This document shows positions 60,617-64,000 of a stretch of DNA of 64,000 nt, piece by piece. The stretch comes from Haloterrigena turkmenica DSM 5511. GTDB taxonomy: Archaea > Halobacteriota > Halobacteria > Halobacteriales > Natrialbaceae. Both the position numbers and the translations under genes were made by a program. The stretch lies in the NCBI RefSeq assembly GCF_000025325.1, contig NC_013746.1:62001-126000 (forward strand), read 5' to 3'. Below the pieces are notes generated by a model that worked only from the letters and a program-made list of their open reading frames with translations, ran no database searches and was not told where the DNA came from. Positions within the stretch are counted from its first letter, which is position 1. Each line of letters begins with the position of its first letter.

Positions 60617-61080
60617 CAGACCTCACCTCCGATGATCCGATCGATCTCGGCCAGTTCGCGCGCTTCAGCAGCCTCGTCCGCATATCCGACGTCGGTGGCA
60701 TAGCGCTCGAGGACGGCCACGGCTCTATCGTCGTCCGTGGCTGCTCGTTCGAACAGCTTCTCAAAGACGGTGACGACCATCCGATCGGCGACCTGGCGGC
60801 CAGCATCAGCTGCTTCACTTTTGATGCGACCAAGCCGTGACTCGGGATACGCGTAGGTTTTCGAAGGCCTGGACTTCAGATTTGAACAGTAGACGACATC
60901 GAATACGCGCTCATCGTTGGTTGTGTCGAATCGCGAGTTCCCGTAGTTATCGAGCAGATTGTAGTTGTTCACCTCAGACCACTCAGCTACCGTCTGTCCA
61001 GTATCTGCGATCACGTGGACTGGTCGCCCCTGTGCGAGGTCCAAGCAGACGTCACCAAGTTTGATCGACTGTTCGTTCAT
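60616..61080 (-). CDS. Hypothetical plasmid operon protein
   Basis: 154 aa: SIKLGDVCLDLAQGRPVHVI, DTGQTVAEWSEVNNYNLLDN, RVFDVVYCSNLKSRPSKTYA, YPESRLGRIKSEA. The same kind of protein recurs on haloarchaeal plasmids in operons with ArdC and zinc-finger genes. No function is known to me. Coupled to both neighbours. Confidence 0.65.
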   Translation of the reverse strand: MNEQSIKLGDVCLDLAQGRPVHVIADTGQTVAEWSEVNNYNLLDNYGNSRFDTTNDERVFDVVYCSNLKSRPSKTYAYPESRLGRIKSEAADAGRQVADRMVVTVFEKLFERAATDDDRAVAVLERYATDVGYADEAAEARELAEIDRIIGGEV

Positions 61081-61718
61081 CGGCTCACCTCGTCACTGAG
61101 AGTGCGAGCAAGCGTTGCGGCCTGCTGTTCAATCGGCTCGTGGTGGGCGTGTCTGACGTTCAGGAGCGCAAGGTGCGCTCCAACCCCCCACAACTCTGCC
61201 TGGTGCAACTCGTCAGCAAACTCCGTGAGAACGTCGTCAGTCGTCTGGCGACCATCGGTGAGACCGTTGATCCGAGCTGCAATCTGATGAGGGATTGCAT
61301 CTCGACAAGAAGGATCTCGTCCTGTGTAGTCGGCCATCGTCTCGACGAGTCCCGCAAATGCCTCAACACGTCCGTCGACCATGACGTCCCACTCTTCGAG
61401 GTCATCCTCGTCGACGGCGTACGTCACAGCGTCGGGTTCCTGTCTCTCAAGGAGAGCCTCGAGAGCCGCTCGCTTCCAGCTGCGGTAATCACGGAACTTC
61501 CAGAACGTGGCGAACTCTTCGAGCGTCTCGATCGAGTACTCGATTGAGATGTCGGCGCGAACACGCTCGGTCGTCTCGTCACCATAATCAGTGATCCGGG
61601 TAATCGGCCCATTGGCAGTCGCGAGGAACCGTCGTGGAAGCGGCGTCGTGCAGTCGGTTGACTGCGCTTCGTTGGGTGTTTCCGTTGGCTGTGCTGCCGT
61701 CTCGTCTGCTCGTGACAT
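61077..61718 (-). CDS. Hypothetical plasmid operon protein, first gene
   Basis: 213 aa from ATG 61718; the longer frame to 61847 passes through the leader element. Central part SIEYSIETLEEFATFWKFRD, YRSWKRAALEALLERQEPDA; then helical IPHQIAARINGLTDGRQTTD and LWGVGAHLALLNVRHAHHEP. No motif recognised. It heads the four-gene operon 61718-59886. Confidence 0.6.
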   Translation of the reverse strand: MSRADETAAQPTETPNEAQSTDCTTPLPRRFLATANGPITRITDYGDETTERVRADISIEYSIETLEEFATFWKFRDYRSWKRAALEALLERQEPDAVTYAVDEDDLEEWDVMVDGRVEAFAGLVETMADYTGRDPSCRDAIPHQIAARINGLTDGRQTTDDVLTEFADELHQAELWGVGAHLALLNVRHAHHEPIEQQAATLARTLSDEVSR

Positions 61719-61729
61719 CTGTGATACCC

Positions 61730-61760
61730 TCCATCCCTCTCGAGGGTGCAACAACACCAC
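61730..61760 (-). promoter_or_regulatory. Leader element, copy 5
   Basis: Minus strand CGTGGTGTTGTTGCA, then CCCTCGAGAGGG, then ATGGAGGGTATCACAG and ATG 61718. Same order and spacing as copy 4. Confidence 0.65.
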
Positions 61761-61831
61761 GTGCGGTACGTTCGTGCGGATGCTGGTCGACTCTGGCGAA
61801 GTTACCCCACGATTTAGTGTCATTTTCACCT

Positions 61832-61913
61832 CGTGGCAGGGTGTCATAGAAAAGTTCCTATACCCTTTCTCTGTGACTACCCGACAAACGGCAAGTACAG
61901 ACGAAGGTGTTAC
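61832..61913. repeat. Repeat shared with 39959-40042
   Basis: CAGGGTGTCATAGAAAAG, CTATACCCTTTCTCTGTGAC and TACCCGACAAACGGCAAGTA match the other copy with a few changes. It lies just beyond the head of the leftward operon. Confidence 0.6.
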
Positions 61914-62082
61914 CGGATCGGCTATTTACCTCTCTGATAGCTGTCAAAAACAGCATACTGAATGCAGAGGATGTGGTTAGCACGCAGAGCTATTTAATTC
62001 GGATAGCACCGACTGGAACGGTCAATGAGGAGGTTTGGGAATGTATCAGAGCCATTAAACTGCCTGAAGGAAAGATCGAGCC

Positions 62083-62697
62083 ATGAAGTTCGCCGACCGA
62101 GAGCAAGTATACGGACGGGAGGAGTATTACTGGGGTAGAGAGCCAAACGATATGGCCGAGAAGACGGCGGAAATTGCTTCACAGGCCAATTCTGGCATAA
62201 CGGTGATTGACGTTGGAGCCGGTGAAGGTCGGGACGCGGTGTTTTTTGCAGAACAAGGATGGAACGTGTATGCGATGGAGGTTTCTCCGAACGGCCTGGC
62301 GAAGGCCAAACGTCTTGCCAACGAGCGAAAGGTGTCCCTCCAGACAATCGAAGCTGATGCAAACGACGCCACCTTCCCCGAAGCGGTTGACGTAGTTTAT
62401 TCGGCCGGTGCGATTCAATATATCCGACCTGAGAACCGGGACCGACAGTTCAACCACTTCAAAGAGAAAACGACTGTCGATGGGGTTCACGCAATGTTCG
62501 CTTTCGTGGATCATCCTGACGTTCCGACCGCACCGGACTGGACGGAACGCGAGTATTTCTACGCACGAGGCGAGCTGATGAAATACTACCGTGACTGGGA
62601 GGTCCTCGAATTTGAAGAGGTGATCTTTGACGACGAATCGGGGAGTGAACCCCACCGACACGCAGCAGAGATACTGTTCGCACGGAAACCAAACTAA
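62083..62697 (+). CDS. SAM-dependent methyltransferase (TehB-like)
   Basis: 204 aa. MKFADREQVYGREEYYWGRE, then motif I VIDVGAGEGRDAVFFAEQG (41-59), motif II MEVSPNGLAKAKRLA, VEADANDA-type motif III (IEADANDATF) and VVYSAGAIQYI. The arrangement is like TehB-type methyltransferases that act on oxyanions (tellurite) or other small molecules. The substrate cannot be read from the sequence. It stands alone. Confidence 0.85.
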   Translation: MKFADREQVYGREEYYWGREPNDMAEKTAEIASQANSGITVIDVGAGEGRDAVFFAEQGWNVYAMEVSPNGLAKAKRLANERKVSLQTIEADANDATFPEAVDVVYSAGAIQYIRPENRDRQFNHFKEKTTVDGVHAMFAFVDHPDVPTAPDWTEREYFYARGELMKYYRDWEVLEFEEVIFDDESGSEPHRHAAEILFARKPN

Positions 62698-63102
62698 ACC
62701 GTCGATCTATCCGTCCACCTGCGCCATCTGTTACACGTAGACGCTGGTTCGAACGATTCCCCTGCCCGCGCTTCTGGGCTACTATCGTGCGAGATACGCG
62801 CGTTCTATTCAGCAATGGCTCCGCGATATTCCCGAAAACTGTCACAAATAGCGCGATGGATACAGAGGGTGTATATAGCAAGCAATTTTCATTTCTTCCA
62901 GTTCCTTTGTGCGGATGTCCCGTTGAGTAGGTGTGCACATTGACCGAGCTTTCCCATCAAATTGTGATCATTTTCAAACAGTGTACCCGATACGCAGCGC
63001 GTGTTTCGCTAGGCCAGCAGTATCGAATGCTCCGTTAACGGCAATTGCATCGGTATTCGTATCGAGGCATGGATCGGTCTGGTCCTCGATCAGTCTCTTT
63101 CA
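62698..63102. other. Intergenic
   Basis: About 400 bases. GGGTGTATATAGCAAGC near 62868 is promoter-like, but no gene follows it that I can support. Confidence 0.45.
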
Positions 63103-63483
63103 TCAATCCTCGTAATTAACGATGGAGCGGAAGCCGCCGTAGGCCATACGCTCCGAGTCGAAAGGCATGTCCTCGGTGAACTGTTCTGGGTCCATCGCGG
63201 AATCATCCATCACCTTCGTGTTCACCTTGTCGCGGTGCTCCCGAGACTCGAACACAATAAAGGAGAACACGACCGTTTCGTCGTCCCCGGTTTCGGCGAG
63301 CTGTGGGAAGGTCCGTATCGACATCTCGTCCATATCTGGCTCCATGTCGTCTCCAACCCCTTCGAAGTACTCGAGAGCACCGTGTTCGATCCAGAGTTTG
63401 CCGGCCTCATCGGCCATTTCCCGGTACGAATCGAGCTTGTCGTTCGGAACAGGGAGGACGAATCCATCGACGTATCGTTCCAT
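63103..63483 (-). CDS. DUF1428 family protein
   Basis: 126 aa from ATG 63483 (MERYVDGFVLPVPNDKLDSY). DUF1428 proteins have a dimeric ferredoxin-like barrel. The characteristic parts are visible: YVDGFVLPVP, MADEAGKLWIEHGALEYFEG, VVFSFIVFESREHRDKVNTK and DMPFDSERMAYGGFRSI. The biochemical role is unknown. Confidence 0.88.
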   Translation of the reverse strand: MERYVDGFVLPVPNDKLDSYREMADEAGKLWIEHGALEYFEGVGDDMEPDMDEMSIRTFPQLAETGDDETVVFSFIVFESREHRDKVNTKVMDDSAMDPEQFTEDMPFDSERMAYGGFRSIVNYED

Positions 63484-63847
63484 AACTTGTGCATGGAAGA
63501 CGCGACAGAAGTTGAACTTTTTTCCTACCAACCGAGATATATCTCACTGGTATATTTTCTCTCGTTATATACATCCACTGTACATAACACGCTGTTTTTA
63601 ACAGTATAGAGAGAAGTATAGTACGATTTCGGTAACTGTACGGCCGCTACTGAGCGATCACTATCTTCGCAAACCGAGCTGAATCTCGTGCTACATTCGC
63701 ACCCTGTATTCAGTACGATTCTCAAAATTCCATTGGTACCTGACAGAAATTACAGTGGTAAGTTCGCAAGTGTAGTGAACAGATAGTTCGCTCCAGGTTA
63801 AAAGAACGTCATGTGGATCGTTCTCTGATACCCTCTCGTGGGGTAAC
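63484..63847. other. Intergenic
   Basis: About 360 bases with A+T-rich promoter-like sequence (TATATTTTCTCTCGTTATAT near 63551). No gene. Confidence 0.45.
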
Positions 63848-64000
63848 TCACGACGCCGGCGGACTCGCTGTGGCCTGCAACCCGCAGGCCTCGAGTTCTC
63901 GAATCCGCTGTGCGTTGCGTGCAGCCTCGAGAACGGACGTTCGGATCGCGACTGCAACCCGATGTTTGCATGCACCCTGGTGGTGTTCGTCTGCTGGACA
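63848..64000 (-). CDS. SWIM zinc-finger protein, C-terminal part, cut by window edge
   Basis: The frame is open from the right edge to TGA at 63848-63850: DEHHQGACKHRVAVAIRTSV, LEAARNAQRIRELEACGLQA. The ACKHRVAVAI is the C-H end of a SWIM finger (CxC...CxH), usual in haloarchaeal SWIM proteins. The first Cys pair lies beyond the window. Confidence 0.65.
   Translation of the reverse strand, partial: CPADEHHQGACKHRVAVAIRTSVLEAARNAQRIRELEACGLQATASPPAS

Noticed and set aside
1-64000. CRISPR array
   Set aside because: No set of identical 24-37-bp repeats with regular spacers was seen; the GAATAG and ORB repeats are iterons.

Overview
The window is haloarchaeal (class Halobacteria) extrachromosomal DNA, from a plasmid, megaplasmid or secondary replicon. 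The proteins are acidic. The families are typical of haloarchaea: an Orc1/Cdc6 initiator with an ORB-type origin, TrmB regulators, HalOD1, DUF7344, DUF7563 and DUF2270 proteins, an archaea-specific SMC-like protein, ISH8-like and IS6-like transposases, and NikR. No rRNA, tRNA or CRISPR array was found. Most stretches carry broken genes and IS debris, as expected for a rearranged accessory replicon.

Region 1 (1-14.1 kb) is a catabolic island. It holds the edge of a probable ATP-dependent PEP carboxykinase, PdxS (PLP synthesis), RidA, a threonine-synthase-like PLP lyase, a relic of asparaginase, a DSD1/D-threonine-aldolase-fold PLP enzyme with a His-x-Cys zinc motif, two Na+:dicarboxylate/amino-acid symporters (one frameshifted), IclR regulators (one whole, two fragments) and an AlaX tRNA-editing protein. 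My inference is uptake of an acidic (D- or 3-hydroxy-) amino acid, PLP-dependent deamination, imine hydrolysis by RidA to oxaloacetate, and PEP formation by PEPCK.

Region 2 (14.1-30.3 kb) is a graveyard. It has truncated nucleotidyltransferase genes, IS630 and IS6-like copies, MITEs, an N-terminally truncated SMC-like gene, decayed plasmid genes, and frameshifted methyltransferase and oxidoreductase genes. Intact genes here are a coiled-coil plasmid protein, TrmB, HalOD1, a small zinc-finger protein and a DUF2270 membrane protein. It also holds the first copy (23.65-24.19 kb) of a ~540-bp repeat with a nested hairpin; the second copy is at 38.0 kb.

Region 3 (30.6-45.3 kb) is the replication and maintenance core. 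A ParA/partner operon is embedded in GAATAG/CTATTC iterons that run into the parA coding sequence. It is followed by an AbiEi/AbiEii toxin-antitoxin pair, a family-B DNA polymerase relic, an origin with eight ORB-like repeats, orc1/cdc6, PadR and other winged-helix regulators, and small zinc-finger proteins.

Region 4 (45.5-53 kb) holds a second TrmB gene, a divergent NikR / NicO nickel-cobalt exporter pair, a second ParA system with its own iterons (suggesting a cointegrate), and a ParB-nuclease-like protein.

Region 5 (53-62 kb) is a leftward array of small, mostly zinc-finger, plasmid proteins ending in an ArdC-like antirestriction protein. Gene groups in it are preceded by a recurring leader made of a GTGGTGTTGTT-type box, a short CCCTC/GAGGG hairpin and, for several, a GGAGGG ribosome-binding site. 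This is a candidate for an undescribed post-transcriptional control element. The window ends with a TehB-like methyltransferase, a DUF1428 protein and a partial SWIM zinc-finger gene.
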